Shown here in pieces: positions 40,302 through 40,308 of a stretch of 40,308 bases of DNA. The stretch covers positions 1 to 40,308 of the forward strand of contig NZ_QMDW01000023.1 of assembly GCF_003605635.1 (NCBI RefSeq). Reading direction: 5' to 3'. The translations under genes were made by a program, and so were the position numbers. The stretch's first letter is position 1. Every line of letters starts with the position of its first letter. Source of the DNA: Halonotius pteroides (GTDB taxonomy: Archaea; Halobacteriota; Halobacteria; Halobacteriales; Haloferacaceae). The notes below the pieces were generated by a model, which saw only the letters and a program-made list of their open reading frames with translations, had not been told where the DNA came from and did not search any database.

Positions 40302-40308
40302 ACCCAGT

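Larger units (their letters stand above)
39907..40308. other. Gene-free region leading to a probable rRNA operon
   Basis: Four hundred bases with no credible gene. They hold a TATA-like element and palindrome (39963-39987), a near-perfect 19-bp dyad (40017-40035), the rRNA promoter-like core (40206-40224) and a terminal stem-loop (40279-40301). This fits the long multi-promoter leader region of haloarchaeal rrn operons. Confidence 0.6.

Overview
The window is chromosomal DNA from a halophilic archaeon (class Halobacteria). The proteins are strongly acidic, the DNA is GC-rich, and promoters are haloarchaeal (BRE plus TTTAAG/TTTATG-type TATA boxes about 26 bp before leaderless starts). Diagnostic genes include an Orc1 with origin recognition boxes, oapABC, a D-family polymerase small subunit, a salactin-type actin, MC1 chromatin protein and an archaeal PheST pair. 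A genus cannot be fixed from sequence reading alone; the gene order around the origin is of the Halorubrum/Haloferax type (inference). No insertion sequence, CRISPR array, prophage or intact tRNA gene was seen.

Left part (1-14362). An operon-like pair for S-adenosylhomocysteine/adenosine-type nucleoside recycling (dadD-like deaminase, ahcY) diverges from a four-base-overlapping winged-helix/TumE-like pair that looks like a toxin-antitoxin module. Next come a degenerate M48 peptidase relative, a structured intergenic element, hisG, two small membrane proteins, the tRNA G10 methyltransferase, an ACR3/bile-acid-type transporter, pyrE, a DUF373 membrane protein, a Tat lipoprotein and an unusual radical SAM protein. 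The oapA-oapB-oapC operon ends this part and runs away from the origin.

Origin (about 14363-15260). An AT-rich segment is flanked by inverted origin recognition boxes, two facing each way. orc1 reads to the right and oapABC to the left. This is a textbook-like haloarchaeal oriC1.

Middle part (15261-27718). orc1 is followed by signal peptidase I and the polymerase D small subunit on divergent strands, a GNAT-like protein, a prepilin peptidase, endA overlapping trpS, a salactin-like actin, and a membrane protein followed by a two-copy 30-bp tandem repeat. Then comes a cluster of three small genes (zinc ribbon, Rho-N/SAP-like protein, acidic protein).

Right part (27818-40308). pheS, pheT and a PurM-fold gene are linked by TAATG stop/start overlaps. 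They are followed by a cytosolic THI5/NMT1-like protein, a membrane histidine kinase, valS, quinone-type pyrD, a small AbrB-like protein and MC1. The last 400 bases carry no convincing gene but contain palindromes and a sequence matching the haloarchaeal rRNA promoter core, so a ribosomal RNA operon probably begins just past the right edge.

Taken together the window is mostly housekeeping: replication initiation, chromatin, translation (TrpRS, PheRS, ValRS, EndA, TrmG10) and pyrimidine and histidine synthesis. Less-explored elements sit between these genes: the HTH/TumE-like pair, the degenerate M48 protein, the CX4CX2C radical SAM enzyme, the structured element before hisG and the small module before pheST.
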